Assembly (NCBI RefSeq): GCF_009910705.1
Contig: NZ_JAAAXJ010000002.1
Coordinates: forward strand, 124,001 to 188,000
Reading direction: 5' to 3'
Origin: Microvirga arsenatis
GTDB lineage: Bacteria > Pseudomonadota > Alphaproteobacteria > Rhizobiales > Beijerinckiaceae
DNA length: 64,000 bases
How positions within the stretch are numbered: the stretch's first letter is position 1; every line of letters begins with the position of its first letter. Both the position numbers and the translations under genes were made by a program. Shown piece by piece: positions 1 through 9,342 of the stretch. Under the pieces are notes generated by a model, which worked only from the letters and a program-made list of their open reading frames with translations, ran no database searches and was not told where the DNA came from.

Positions 1-315
1 GCCGAGAAGAACAGCTTCGACACCATCATCGTGGTGACCTCGAACTACCACATGCCGCGCACCCTGGTGGAGCTCGACCACGCCCTGCCGAACCTGCAGA
101 AGATCCCCTATCCGGTCGCGGCGACCATCGACCCGCACGACTGGTGGCACAATCCCGCCGTGGCGCGGGTGGTGTTCACCGAGTATCTCAAGTTCCTGGC
201 CGTGTGGGTGCGCACCCGCTTCGAGGGCGACCCGGAGCGCTCCTCCGTGGCCCACATCATCAGCGGCGGATCGCCGATCAAGAAGCAGCTGGTCGCCGAG
301 CCCGTCTGGCGCTAG
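1..315 (+). CDS. YdcF/SanA-like DUF218 protein, C-terminal part
   Basis: The reading frame is open from the first base and ends at a TAG, so only the last 104 residues are present. The segment TIIVVTSNYHMPRTLVELDH is typical of the second half of the DUF218 (YdcF/ElyC/SanA) fold, where the S-N-Y-H-M-P-R stretch is strongly conserved. Such proteins are envelope-associated, and their biochemical role is poorly defined. The N-terminus and any membrane anchor lie outside the window. The next gene starts 74 bases downstream on the same strand. Confidence 0.8.
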   Translation, partial: AEKNSFDTIIVVTSNYHMPRTLVELDHALPNLQKIPYPVAATIDPHDWWHNPAVARVVFTEYLKFLAVWVRTRFEGDPERSSVAHIISGGSPIKKQLVAEPVWR

Positions 316-389
316 CAGAGCCTCCTGAAACCTCTTATGGTGGCCGCCCGCGGAGCCCGTTGCTCCGCCTTTGCCTTTCTCAAGACGCC

Positions 390-1157
390 ATGCTGATCCT
401 CCGCTCCCTGCTGTTCAACGTCGCCTTCTACGCCAACCTGATCCTGTGGCTGTTCCTGCTGATCCCAGGCCTCCTGGTGCCGCGTCGGATCTTCATGGAG
501 CTGGTCAAGCTCTGGGGCCGCACGTCGATCTGGCTCCTGCGCGTCATCGCCGGCGTCAAGGTCGAGATCGCCGGCCGGGAGAAGATCCCGCCGGGCGGAG
601 CCCTGGTGGCGGCCAAGCACCAGTCGTTCCTCGAAACCTTCGCCATCGTGACGATTCTCGACGATCCGACCTACATCCTGAAGCGGGAACTGATGTGGAT
701 TCCGATCTTCGGCTGGCATCTCGCCAAGGCCCGTTGCGTGCCGGTGAACCGCAAGGCGGGATCGTTCGCGCTCGTGCAGATGACCCAGCGGGCCAAGGAG
801 GAGGCCCAGCACGGACGCCAGATCATCATCTTTCCCGAAGGCACCCGTCGCCCGCCGGGCGCACCGCCGGCCTACAAGTACGGCGTGGCGCATCTCTACC
901 AGAATCTCGGCTTTCCCTGCATCCCGATCGCCCTGAACGCCGGCCTTTTCTGGCCCCGCCGCCAGTTCATCCGCCGCCCCGGCACGGTGCGGATCGAGGT
1001 GCTCGACCCCATCCCGCCGGGCCTGCCGCGCGACGAGTTCTTCCAGAAGGTGCAGGCTGAGATCGAGGCGGCTTCGAACCGGCTTGATGAGCAGGGCCGG
1101 AGGGAACTCGGCCTCGTTCCTGCAACGGCTTCGGAGACCTCCCTGTCGAAGGCATAA
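390..1157 (+). CDS. plsC: 1-acyl-sn-glycerol-3-phosphate acyltransferase
   Basis: Predicted product of 255 residues that transfers an acyl group to lysophosphatidate to give phosphatidate at the inner membrane. The N-terminus (about residues 1-35) is a hydrophobic anchor. The acyltransferase motif HX4E (His77, Glu82 in KHQSFLE) is followed by the substrate-binding FPEGTR motif at about 148-153. Length and motif spacing fit the PlsC family. The frame is open further upstream to 144, but that stretch overlaps the preceding gene and translates to low-complexity Arg/Gly-rich sequence, so the ATG at 390 is preferred. Confidence 0.9.
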   Translation: MLILRSLLFNVAFYANLILWLFLLIPGLLVPRRIFMELVKLWGRTSIWLLRVIAGVKVEIAGREKIPPGGALVAAKHQSFLETFAIVTILDDPTYILKRELMWIPIFGWHLAKARCVPVNRKAGSFALVQMTQRAKEEAQHGRQIIIFPEGTRRPPGAPPAYKYGVAHLYQNLGFPCIPIALNAGLFWPRRQFIRRPGTVRIEVLDPIPPGLPRDEFFQKVQAEIEAASNRLDEQGRRELGLVPATASETSLSKA

Positions 1158-1173
1158 GAACGATCCCCTCCTG

Positions 1174-1261
1174 GTCATGGCCGGGCTTGTCCCGGCCATC
1201 CCGATGCTGTGGAGCGCGGCACCTTTCCAAGCGGGATCACCGGCACAAGGCCGGTGATGAC
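1174..1261. repeat. Dispersed palindromic repeat, family A, copy 1
   Basis: An 88-base element starting GTCATGGCCGGG and ending CCGGTGATGAC. Each end is a hairpin (ATGGCCGGG/CCCGGCCAT on the left, CACCGG/CCGGTG on the right). A second copy of almost the same length and sequence lies at 40760-40848. It sits just after plsC and may act as a bidirectional terminator or mRNA-end structure. Confidence 0.8.
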
Positions 1262-1353
1262 AGCGAGAAGGAGAACGTGTCCGATCACAGGTGCAAAAGC
1301 CCGCAAACTCAATCCCTGCCAAGCTTTCTACAACCTTGACGACTCACCCGGCC

Positions 1354-1382
1354 GTTCTTACATATAAGAACATATGGCGAAC
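1354..1382 (+). promoter_or_regulatory. Possible SOS (LexA-type) box overlapping a gene start
   Basis: Two overlapping motifs: a perfect 7-bp palindrome GTTCTTA-CATA-TAAGAAC (1354-1371), and the direct repeat GAAC-N7-GAAC (1368-1371 and 1379-1382). The second has the spacing of the known alphaproteobacterial LexA box. It spans the ATG at 1374. A direct repeat of this size can occur by chance about once in a window like this, so the assignment is tentative. Confidence 0.4.
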
Positions 1383-1808
1383 AAACGAACCATATCCTGG
1401 AACGCGGCCATGCGGGACCTCCGCAACGACCGGATGCGGAGGACAGGTGTGCGCGAGGAAAGGCTACGGGCGACCGCGGGGCTTCGCTCCACTTCCACCT
1501 TGAGTTCCTGGCGCGGCCGCTCGGGCCGGCGCTACATTGTGGGCGTGCAGCCGCTCAACGAGGCGGAGCTTCTCGAGGTGACGGATGCGGTGATCCTGGC
1601 CGTGCGCCGGGACCGGGACGGCACCGGCACGGTGATCGACGCCGCCATGGCGGCGTCCGAGCCCGCCGAGCAGAGCCGACTGCGCTGGCTCGCCAAGGCT
1701 CAAAGCCTCGGGGCCACGGAGCTCCACATCCACCGGCTGGCCGCCACGGAGGAGGACCGCCGCGCGATCTTCGAGGACCTGCGCGAGGACGAGACTCAGG
1801 CCTCCTGA
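1374..1808 (+). CDS. Hypothetical protein, 144 aa
   Basis: Not recognised as a named family. The N-terminal 35 residues are rich in Arg; from about residue 45 the sequence resembles a compact folded domain (YIVGVQPLNEAELLEVTDAV, then GATELHIHRLA near residue 122). There is no signal peptide or membrane segment. The first ATG (1374) lies inside a possible regulatory box; an in-frame ATG at 1410 is an alternative start that would leave the box in the 5' untranslated region. The 3' end overlaps the convergent chaC gene by 13 bases. Codon use matches its neighbours, which supports a real gene. Confidence 0.65.
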   Translation: MANKRTISWNAAMRDLRNDRMRRTGVREERLRATAGLRSTSTLSSWRGRSGRRYIVGVQPLNEAELLEVTDAVILAVRRDRDGTGTVIDAAMAASEPAEQSRLRWLAKAQSLGATELHIHRLAATEEDRRAIFEDLREDETQAS

Positions 1809-2332
1809 TCGAGCGCGTCCACGATCCTGTGCAGCAGGGGATCGACCACGTTCATGCCGACGAGGTGATCGTAGGTGTTGCGCACGTAGTCCGGGTTGCG
1901 CCCGGAAACGCCTTGCCCCTGGCGCACGAGCTTCAAGACCTGCTCGAACGAGAGACGGCCCGCATATTGTTTGTGGTAGCGGTCGACCACATAGGCGAGC
2001 GCCTGAACACGGCGGCCGTCGGCGAGCCGCACCGGCAGGCGCCGTTCCAGGTAGACGGCGGTCACCTGCTCGCGCTCCCGCAGATATTGAACCGTGGCCT
2101 GGGCCTCCTCGGGCGCGACGCGGAAGGCGACGCCATGGCAGCGCCCGCCGCGGTCGAGGCCCAGCACGAGCCCCGGATGCTCGGGCGTGCCGCGATGGAC
2201 GTGGGAGAAAACGCAGAGCGAGCGGTGATAGCCGTAGAGATGGGCGTGCACGCGTTCGAGATAGGGAAAGCCCGGCCGCCACATGAGCGAGCCGTAGCCG
2301 AACACCCATAAATCCTCCGTGAGGTCCCACAT
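1796..2332 (-). CDS. chaC: Glutathione-specific gamma-glutamylcyclotransferase
   Basis: A 178-residue ChaC-family enzyme, expected to split glutathione into 5-oxoproline and Cys-Gly in the cytoplasm. The substrate-binding loop FGYGSLMW is at residues 11-18, and an acidic pair in REREQ (Glu86/Glu88) includes the expected catalytic glutamate. Length matches bacterial ChaC. It is monocistronic: the convergent small gene overlaps its 3' end and a DUF2125 gene diverges from its 5' side. Confidence 0.88.
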   Translation of the reverse strand: MWDLTEDLWVFGYGSLMWRPGFPYLERVHAHLYGYHRSLCVFSHVHRGTPEHPGLVLGLDRGGRCHGVAFRVAPEEAQATVQYLREREQVTAVYLERRLPVRLADGRRVQALAYVVDRYHKQYAGRLSFEQVLKLVRQGQGVSGRNPDYVRNTYDHLVGMNVVDPLLHRIVDALDQEA

Positions 2333-2404
2333 GTCCCTGCGCCCGAACCTTGCCCGGTTGGGGCGCTAGCAGTTAGGAAGCGCCAACACAACAGGAGATC
2401 GCGC

Positions 2405-3457
2405 ATGGATCAGGCCGCCCCGACGGGGAATGTCCGCCGCAGCCGTTTCTGGCTCTACACGCCCTTCGTCCTGCTGCTGCTCCTCGCCATCGCCTGGAGC
2501 GTCGCCTGGTTCGTGATCCGCAACCGCACCGCGGAGGCCCTCGACGGCTGGATCGCCGCGGAGGCCCGGGCCGGACGGGAATGGACCTGCCGGGACCGCA
2601 CCATCGCCGGCTACCCGTTCCGGATCGAGGTGGTCTGCAACGCTCTCGACTTCAGGCGGGGTGCGGTGGCCGCTTCCTTCGGGCGCACCGAGGCCGTGGC
2701 GCAGGTCTATCAGCCGCGCCGCATCATCGCCGAGGTCGCGGGTCCCCTGCGCGTCAGCGACGGAGCCGTGACGGTGCAGGGGAGCTGGGATCTCCTGCAG
2801 GCCAGCGTCAACGCCTCGCCTGCCGGGCTGCAGCGCCTGTCCGTGGCCGCCGACGCCCCGAAGATCGCCGTCTCGGGCCTTCCCGGCGGCGAGCTGGCGG
2901 GATCCGGCCGGCGCCTCGAGTTCCACGTTCGCCCCAATCCGTCCCGGACCGCCGAGCAGGCCCGCGACGTGGCCGCCACTGTCACCGAGGCGCGCATCCC
3001 CCTGCTCGACGCCCTCATCGGCGGCGCGGAGCCGGCGAACCTGACGGCGGACGTGACCGTCACCCGCGCCGACGGCTTCAGGGGCGGCACGATCGCGCAG
3101 GAGCTGGAGCTCTGGCGCAGCGCCGGAGGCAAGGTCGACATCCTGATGCTCTCAGGGGTCAAGGGGCCGCGCCAGATCGAAGCCAAGGGCGAGCTGCGCC
3201 TGGACGAGCAGCACCGGCCCGCGGGCCAGCTCAACGTATCGGCCGCCGGTCTCGACGGCCTGCTCGGCAATCTGACGGGTGGGCGCATGGGCGGCAACCT
3301 TCTCGGCATGCTGCTGGGGCAGGGCCCGCGCGCCAATGCGGCTCAGCCGGGAGCCAAGCCGCAGCTCACGGCCCTGCCGCCGCTGCGCCTGGACAACGGC
3401 TTTCTCGCCATGGGACCGTTCGTGATCCCCAATGTGAGGCTGCAGCCGCTTTATTGA
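2405..3457 (+). CDS. DUF2125 domain protein, membrane anchored
   Basis: A 350-residue protein with one N-terminal transmembrane helix (about residues 14-37) followed by a large periplasmic domain. The segment WTCRDRTIAGYPFRIEVVC (about residues 60-78) is characteristic of DUF2125, a family largely confined to alphaproteobacteria and without known function. Two Cys flank the GYPFR motif and could form a disulfide. A Gly/Leu/Met-rich stretch near residue 295 (GRMGGNLLGMLLGQG) looks flexible or amphipathic. It stands alone, divergent from chaC and followed by a long repeat-filled spacer. Confidence 0.8.
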   Translation: MDQAAPTGNVRRSRFWLYTPFVLLLLLAIAWSVAWFVIRNRTAEALDGWIAAEARAGREWTCRDRTIAGYPFRIEVVCNALDFRRGAVAASFGRTEAVAQVYQPRRIIAEVAGPLRVSDGAVTVQGSWDLLQASVNASPAGLQRLSVAADAPKIAVSGLPGGELAGSGRRLEFHVRPNPSRTAEQARDVAATVTEARIPLLDALIGGAEPANLTADVTVTRADGFRGGTIAQELELWRSAGGKVDILMLSGVKGPRQIEAKGELRLDEQHRPAGQLNVSAAGLDGLLGNLTGGRMGGNLLGMLLGQGPRANAAQPGAKPQLTALPPLRLDNGFLAMGPFVIPNVRLQPLY

Positions 3458-3472
3458 AGACAGGCAATCTTT

Positions 3473-3756
3473 CCTCCCCCTTGCGGGGAGGGATTGAGGG
3501 TGGGGGTCGTGGTGTCGGAGCAAGCGCCTCATCCAGACAGTGAGACGCCGATACAGCCTTCACCTCTCCCTGGTGGGGAGAGGTCGAGCGAAAGCGAGGG
3601 TGAGGGGGAGAGCGGTCTCCGGAGAGGGCTGTAACCCCTCACCCGCGCCTGAAGGCGCGACCTCTCTCTCAGGGAGAGGTGAACCTGCGCCCTGCTGGTT
3701 TATGCATTCACCCGGTTGCACCACCCCCACCCCTGCCCCTCCCCGCAAGGGGGAGG
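3473..3756. repeat. Composite palindromic repeat, family C copy 1 (interrupted)
   Basis: Two perfect 20-base inverted arms (3473-3492 and 3737-3756, core CCCCCTTGCGGGGAGGG) bound the element. It fills most of the 314-base gap between two convergent genes. The other copies, at 15671 and 20553, are only about 150 bases long. This one is longer because a family D unit lies inside it. Apart from these repeats I see nothing in the gap. Confidence 0.8.
3560..3682. repeat. Palindromic repeat, family D, nested inside family C
   Basis: It begins TCACCTCTCCC and ends GGGAGAGGTGA, giving about 11-bp terminal inverted repeats. The interior contains 'gagcgaaagcgagggtgaggggg' type GC-skewed sequence split by short spacers. 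It lies between the two arms of the family C element. A related unit is at 39427-39535. Confidence 0.7.
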
Positions 3757-3771
3757 GAAATGGAAGCGCCC

Positions 3772-4722
3772 CTACGTCTTGTCCTCGCGCCGGCGGCCGA
3801 AATCCGGCTCCGGCGTTTCCTGGCCGGACGAGATGATGCCGCGCCGGATGGCGCGGGTGCGGGTGAAGAGGTCGAAGAGCTTGTCGCCCTCGCCCCAGCG
3901 GATGGCGCGCGCCAGCAGGGCGATGTCCTCGTTGAGGCGGCCCAGCATCTCCAGCACGGCCTCGCGGTTGTGCAGGAAGATGTCGCGCCACATGGTGGGA
4001 TCCGAGGCGGCGATGCGGGTGAAATCGCGAAAACCGCCGGCGGAGAACTTGATCACCTCTCCTTGAGTGACCGTCTCCAGATCCGCCGCGGTGCCGACGA
4101 TGTTGTAGGCGATGAGATGCGGCACGTGGCTGGTGATGGCGAGCACCAGATCGTGGTGCTGCGCGGTCATGATCTCCACGTTCGAGCCCATGGCGGCCCA
4201 GAATGCGCGCACGCGCTCCACCGCCGCCTCGTCCGCCCCCTCCGGCGGGGTGAGAATGCACCAGCGATTGTGGAAGAGGGTCGAGAAGCCCGCATCAGGC
4301 CCCGAATGCTCCGTGCCCGCCACCGGATGGGCCGGCACGAAATGCACGCCTTCCGGCAGGTGCGGCTGCACCTGCGCGATCACGGAGGCCTTCACCGAGC
4401 CCACATCCGACACGATGCAGCCGGGCTTCAATCCCGACCGCATGGCCTCGGCCACCTGGCCGCAGACGCCGACCGGCACGCAGAGGATCACGAGGTCGGC
4501 ATCCCTCGCGCCGGCCGCCGCATCGGTGGTGGCCTCGTCGGCAAGCCTAAGCTCCCGCACCCGCTCGACCACGGCTTCGCTCGCATCAACCGCGACGATG
4601 GTGCGCGCGAGGTTGAGATGCCGGCTCGCGCGGGCGATGGAGGAGCCGATCAGCCCGAGGCCGATGAGAGTGATGCGCTCGACGAGCGGCGTTTCGCGCG
4701 GGGGACCGAGACGCTCAGGCAT
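3772..4722 (-). CDS. tyrC: Prephenate/arogenate dehydrogenase family protein
   Basis: A 316-residue TyrA/TyrC-type enzyme that oxidatively decarboxylates prephenate and/or arogenate in tyrosine synthesis. The NAD(P)-binding glycine motif GLGLIGSS is at residues 21-28. Further markers are SDVGSVK (about 105-111) and [10 protein letters not shown] (about 132-141), the latter holding the expected catalytic His. The ATG lies within the last codons of the upstream hisC (8-base overlap), so the two are translationally coupled. Substrate preference cannot be read from sequence alone. The C-terminal 25 residues are charged and poorly conserved. Confidence 0.88.
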   Translation of the reverse strand: MPERLGPPRETPLVERITLIGLGLIGSSIARASRHLNLARTIVAVDASEAVVERVRELRLADEATTDAAAGARDADLVILCVPVGVCGQVAEAMRSGLKPGCIVSDVGSVKASVIAQVQPHLPEGVHFVPAHPVAGTEHSGPDAGFSTLFHNRWCILTPPEGADEAAVERVRAFWAAMGSNVEIMTAQHHDLVLAITSHVPHLIAYNIVGTAADLETVTQGEVIKFSAGGFRDFTRIAASDPTMWRDIFLHNREAVLEMLGRLNEDIALLARAIRWGEGDKLFDLFTRTRAIRRGIISSGQETPEPDFGRRREDKT

Positions 4723-5815
4723 TCCTCGACCCCATGAAGTCGCGCAAAGCTTGAACGACGAGTCCGTTCGCCTCCTCGCTGCCGACCGTCAGGCGCAAGG
4801 CATCGGGCAGGCCATAGGCCGCGACCTGGCGCAGGATGAGCCCGCGGGACGTGAGGAATGCATCCGCGTCCTTCGCCGTGCGGCCCGGCTCGCTCGGGAA
4901 ATGGACGAGCAGGAAATTGGCGACGCTCGGCGTCACTGTCAGGCCCAGCGCCTCGATCTCGCGGGTGAGCCAGGCGAGCCAGCGCTCGTTGTGCTCGACG
5001 GCGCGCGCCACATGCGCCTCGTCCTGGATCGCGGCGATGCCCGCGGCCATGGCCGGCCCGCTGACGTTGAAGGGGCCGCGGATGCGGTTGACCGCATCGA
5101 CGATGTGGGGGGGCGCCACCATCCAGCCGAGGCGAAGATTCGCGAGCCCGTAGATCTTCGAGAAGGTGCGGGTCATCACCACGTTCTCGGAGGTCGCGAC
5201 GAGCTCGAGGCCGGATTCGTAATCGTTGCGGCGCACGTATTCCGCATAGGCCGCGTCGAGCACGAGCAGCACATGCGGCGGCAGGCTCGCGTGGAGGCGC
5301 TTCACCTCGTCGAAGGGAATGTAGGTGCCGGTCGGGTTGTTGGGATTGGCGAGGAAGACGATCTTCGTCCTGTCCGTCACCCTCTGCAGGATCGCGTCCA
5401 CGTCGGTGCGAAGGTTCTTCTCGGGAGCGACGACGGGGGTGCCGCCCGCGGCCTGGATCGCGATGCGGTAGACCAGGAAGCCGTGCTCCGTGAAGATGCC
5501 CTCGTCGCCCGGGCCCACATAGGCGTTCGTGAGGAGCGACAGCAGCTCGTCCGAGCCCGCGCCGCAGACGATGCGGTTCGGGTCGAGCCCGTAGCGGGAG
5601 GCGATCGCCTCGCGCAGCTTCGTGGCGGCGCCATCCGGGTAGAGCTCCAGATGCTCGAAGCTCCGGATCGCCTCCGCCGCTTTCGGAGAGGGGCCGAGCG
5701 GCGTCTCGTTCGAGGAGAGCTTGTGGATCTTTCCAACCCCTGCGGCCTTGCTCTTGCCGGGCACATAGGCGTCGATCTGCATCACGCCGGGGCGGGGTTG
5801 GGGACGGGCGGACAT
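4715..5815 (-). CDS. hisC: Histidinol-phosphate/aromatic aminotransferase
   Basis: A 366-residue class I/II PLP aminotransferase with HisC features: [11 protein letters not shown] near residues 34-44, ANPNNPTGT near 156-164, and the PLP lysine Lys220 in [20 protein letters not shown] six codons upstream is possible, but the ATG at 5815 has an AGGA about 12 bases ahead and is preferred. Between chorismate mutase and tyrC, it probably makes tyrosine/phenylalanine (or arogenate) as well as, or instead of, serving histidine synthesis. No other his genes are nearby. Confidence 0.88.
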   Translation of the reverse strand: MSARPQPRPGVMQIDAYVPGKSKAAGVGKIHKLSSNETPLGPSPKAAEAIRSFEHLELYPDGAATKLREAIASRYGLDPNRIVCGAGSDELLSLLTNAYVGPGDEGIFTEHGFLVYRIAIQAAGGTPVVAPEKNLRTDVDAILQRVTDRTKIVFLANPNNPTGTYIPFDEVKRLHASLPPHVLLVLDAAYAEYVRRNDYESGLELVATSENVVMTRTFSKIYGLANLRLGWMVAPPHIVDAVNRIRGPFNVSGPAMAAGIAAIQDEAHVARAVEHNERWLAWLTREIEALGLTVTPSVANFLLVHFPSEPGRTAKDADAFLTSRGLILRQVAAYGLPDALRLTVGSEEANGLVVQALRDFMGSRNA

Positions 5816-5870
5816 TTTTTTGTTTCCTGACAATCGGTCTATTGGCGGCTGCTCTAGCGCAGGTCGGACA

Positions 5871-6722
5871 TCATTTCACGTGGAAACGTTCGGCATGGCT
5901 GCCGACCTCGGCGAGCTGGGCGAGGCCCGCACCCGCCCGGGTGAGGTCCGCATGGAGCTGGGACGGCGCGACGCTGCCGGGCACGGCGACGAGTTCCGAG
6001 AGGCCGTGGGCGTCGGCGGCGCTCGCCACCACCTCGCCGCCGAGGCGGATCAGGGCCTCGTGGGCGCCCCGGTGCCAGCGCTCGAACTGGGCGGCATAGA
6101 GCACCACGTCTCGCACGGCCGCATCCACCAGGGGCTTGGAGATCACGAAGACCGGGGTGCCGGCGGGATGGTCGGGCCGCTCGATGAAGGGCAGGCGCGC
6201 GATGATCTTCGGACGGTCCTTATCGGCGAGCGTCCGCCACCAGGCGCCGCTGGTCGCCCCCTGGTCGAGGCGGAAGATGCCGAGATCGCCCTTCGAATGC
6301 GCCACCGCCTCGATCACCGCCGCGGCGCTCGGATGGGTGACGTAGGGAACCGTGAAGCCGAAATGGAACCGGGCCGAGTCGCGCATGGGCGCGTCGCCCC
6401 CGGAGACGTCGGCATGGACCGCGTAGCTCGACTGGACATAGGTGAAGGTGCCGATGATCACCCGCCAGATGCTCTCCACCGTGTCGAGCGGCAGCAGGCC
6501 GCTGTGGCGCTCGGCCAGTGCCCGCATCATCGAGGCCTCGCGGCCGGGGCGGAAGGCCGAGGAGATGCCCGTCTCCGACGCCTTCTTGGAGGCGATCAGC
6601 CGGTCGATGATGGTGCCGCGCTCCATGAGCAGCCGGTGCATCGCCTCGTCGATGCGGTCGATCTCCTGGCGCAGCTCGGCAAGGGCAGGTATGGCCTTCT
6701 CGGCGGGCTTCTCGGCGGACAT
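5871..6722 (-). CDS. Chorismate mutase (AroQ domain plus C-terminal extension)
   Basis: A 283-residue protein. Residues about 13-100 form a helical AroQ chorismate mutase domain ([20 protein letters not shown], later [11 protein letters not shown]), which converts chorismate to prephenate. The remaining 180 residues resemble the prephenate-dehydratase-like or periplasmic-binding-like region often found in rhizobial chorismate mutases. I do not see the dehydratase TRF catalytic motif, so dehydratase activity is doubtful. First gene of a leftward unit with hisC (55-base gap) and tyrC. A 340-nt leader and strong promoter precede it. Confidence 0.82.
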   Translation of the reverse strand: MSAEKPAEKAIPALAELRQEIDRIDEAMHRLLMERGTIIDRLIASKKASETGISSAFRPGREASMMRALAERHSGLLPLDTVESIWRVIIGTFTYVQSSYAVHADVSGGDAPMRDSARFHFGFTVPYVTHPSAAAVIEAVAHSKGDLGIFRLDQGATSGAWWRTLADKDRPKIIARLPFIERPDHPAGTPVFVISKPLVDAAVRDVVLYAAQFERWHRGAHEALIRLGGEVVASAADAHGLSELVAVPGSVAPSQLHADLTRAGAGLAQLAEVGSHAERFHVK

Positions 6723-7062
6723 GGGCTAAGATCCTTGGGGTCGGCGCCTTTCTTTGACGGTTTTGGCCCGGCTTGTCATCTCCGATTGCACGACGGGTTG
6801 AGATCCAGCGCCTTCGGGCCCGCAGCGTGAGCTGCGGGCCGTCAGGGTTGCTCGAGGGTGGCGCTTGGGGCAGCCCGGCTCGATGGGGGATGGTGGTGAG
6901 TGTGAGAGCCGAACTGCTCGTCACGCGCGGTTCTTTTCAGGCGGACCTGGAACAGGCCAGGGTCGGCCTCCCGCGACCACAGGTGTGCGAGACCTGCGGC
7001 GGGACCGCGCCCCGTCCCGCATCTGCGACGCCTCGCGAGCGCGCCCCTCACCGGACGAGGAT
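6723..7062 (-). other. Long 5' leader of the chorismate mutase operon, possible attenuator or sRNA
   Basis: About 340 bases separate the predicted promoter from the chorismate mutase ATG. Read leftward it contains a GC-rich region with several short hairpins, a His-rich frame (SHTHHH, around 6890-6910) without a clear start codon, and a perfect 10-bp hairpin at 6817-6840. No convincing protein gene or known riboswitch class was recognised. A cis-regulatory leader is the simplest reading. Confidence 0.4.
6817..6840 (-). promoter_or_regulatory. Perfect 10-bp GC hairpin in the leader
   Basis: GGCCCGCAGC, a four-base loop, then GCTGCGGGCC. There is no T-run on either strand directly after it, so it is not a standard intrinsic terminator. 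It lies 95 bases upstream of the chorismate mutase start and could be an attenuator or RNA-stability element. Confidence 0.6.
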
Positions 7063-7069
7063 GTCCGTA

Positions 7070-7113
7070 GCTATAGCCGAGCTTAGGCGAACTGTCAAGA
7101 ACAAAGTAAGAAC
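7070..7113 (-). promoter_or_regulatory. Strong sigma-70-type promoter with GTTC-N7-GTTC box
   Basis: On the minus strand, TTGACA (7098-7093) and TATAGC (7075-7070) are separated by exactly 17 bases. Directly upstream is GTTC-TTACTTT-GTTC (7113-7099), the spacing of the alphaproteobacterial LexA box. Transcription would start near 7063 and run into the chorismate mutase operon leader. Confidence 0.6.
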
Positions 7114-7120
7114 ATTGCAC

Positions 7121-7190
7121 CCGCCTGCACCCTCGCCCTCTCCCGGCTCGCTCCGCTCGCCACCCTCCCCCGCATAGAGGAGAGGGTTCA
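7121..7190. repeat. GC-skewed palindromic spacer repeat (fragment)
   Basis: Sequence of the family D type (CCCTCTCCCGG on the left, GAGGAGAGGGTT on the right) forms an imperfect hairpin. It lies between the chorismate mutase promoter and the ugp terminator. With the leader, promoter and terminator it accounts for the 574-base gap 6723-7296. Confidence 0.5.
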
Positions 7191-7239
7191 GGGAGGTATG
7201 CTCAAGACCCACTGAGGAAGGCTGCACCGGCCCGAAACG

Positions 7240-7264
7240 AAAAGGCCCCGGCGATGCCGGGGCC
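7240..7264 (-). terminator. Intrinsic terminator of the ugp operon
   Basis: On the minus strand a 9-bp stem (GGCCCCGGC/GCCGGGGCC, three-base loop) is followed at once by TTTT. It lies 33 bases past the ugpC stop. Confidence 0.85.
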
Positions 7265-7296
7265 CTGCGGTCATGGCTGGACGACCGTAGCCGCGG

Positions 7297-8373
<1,077 letters not shown>

Positions 8374-8493
8374 GGTTTCTTTCCTTTTAGCGTCGGCCCG
8401 CACCGCTTGAGGGCTCCGGGCGAAGAGTTCTTGCAATTGTCGAGAAGGAGCCCCTTCAGCACCGGCATGGGGGGCTCAGCGCGTCTTCGCGCA

Positions 8494-9342
8494 TCACTTC
8501 TCCGTTTCGACGAGTCCCTTCACGAAGAGCCTCTGCATGAAGATCACCACGAGCACCGGCGGCAGCATGGCGAGCACCGCCGTGGTCATCGCGATCTGCC
8601 ATTCCGTCAGGACGTCCTGGGTCGTCAGCATCTTCTTGATGCCGATGACCACGGTCTGCATCGAGCTCTTCGTCGTGATCAGCAGCGGCCAGAGATACTG
8701 GTTCCAGCCGTAGATGAACTGGATGACGAAAAGGGCCGCGATGGTGGTGATCGACAGGGGGATGAGCGTGTCCTTGAAGAAGCGGAACGCCCCGGCGCCG
8801 TCGATCTTCGAGGCTTCCAGAAGCTCGTCGGGAACGGTCATGAAGAACTGCCGGAACAGCAGCGTGCCGGTGGCCGATGCGATGAGCGGCAGGATGAGGC
8901 CCGTATAGGTGTCGAGCATCCCGAGATCGGCCACGATCTTGTAGGTCGGGTAGATGCGCACCTCGACGGGGAGCATCAGGGTGATGAAGATGATCCAGAA
9001 CGCCGTCTTGCGGAACGGGAAGTTGAAATACACCACCGCGAAGGCGGACAGGATCGAGATCAGGATCTTTCCGAAGGCAATGCCCATGGCCATGATGAAG
9101 GAGTTCACCATCATGGAGCCGACCGCCTCGCCGGAGGTGCGGGCGGTGCCTTGGAAAAGGGTCCGGTAATAGTTGACCCCTGCCTGATCGCCGGGGAGCA
9201 GGGACATGTTGCCGTTGCTGATCGTCGCCGAGTCGTTGGTCGAGGCGATCACGGCCAGGTAGACCGGAAAGGCGACGATGATGACGCCGATGGTCAGAAC
9301 CAGATAGGCCAGGAACTTGGCATAGGGGCGATTCTCGACCAT
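8494..9342 (-). CDS. ugpE: sn-Glycerol-3-phosphate ABC transporter permease
   Basis: A 282-residue inner-membrane permease with about six transmembrane helices and the coupling-loop EAA motif (ELLEASKIDGAGAFRFF, about residues 184-200). It forms the channel with UgpA. The ATG at 9342 overlaps the ugpA stop as TGATG, so translation is coupled. An open frame extends far upstream but is only the shadow of ugpA. Confidence 0.92.
   Translation of the reverse strand: MVENRPYAKFLAYLVLTIGVIIVAFPVYLAVIASTNDSATISNGNMSLLPGDQAGVNYYRTLFQGTARTSGEAVGSMMVNSFIMAMGIAFGKILISILSAFAVVYFNFPFRKTAFWIIFITLMLPVEVRIYPTYKIVADLGMLDTYTGLILPLIASATGTLLFRQFFMTVPDELLEASKIDGAGAFRFFKDTLIPLSITTIAALFVIQFIYGWNQYLWPLLITTKSSMQTVVIGIKKMLTTQDVLTEWQIAMTTAVLAMLPPVLVVIFMQRLFVKGLVETEK

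Noticed and set aside
144-389. N-terminal extension of plsC
   Set aside because: It overlaps the YdcF-like gene and gives Arg/Gly-rich sequence without a signal or anchor; the hydrophobic anchor starts at the ATG at 390.
3473-3756. CRISPR-like array from regularly spaced palindromes
   Set aside because: The repeats are inverted arms of different families with unequal spacing, and no cas genes are present.
4715-5815. hisC as part of a histidine operon
   Set aside because: Neighbours are chorismate mutase and tyrC and no other his genes are in the window; an aromatic role is at least as likely.
4112-5830. Rightward frame of 572 codons opposite tyrC/hisC
   Set aside because: Antisense shadow; crosses the overlap of two coupled genes.
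6842-7120. Leftward frame with many Tyr codons (CSYF, GYSYG) upstream of chorismate mutase, as a tyrosine leader peptide
   Set aside because: Those codons overlap the -35/-10 promoter and lie before the predicted transcription start, so they would not be translated.
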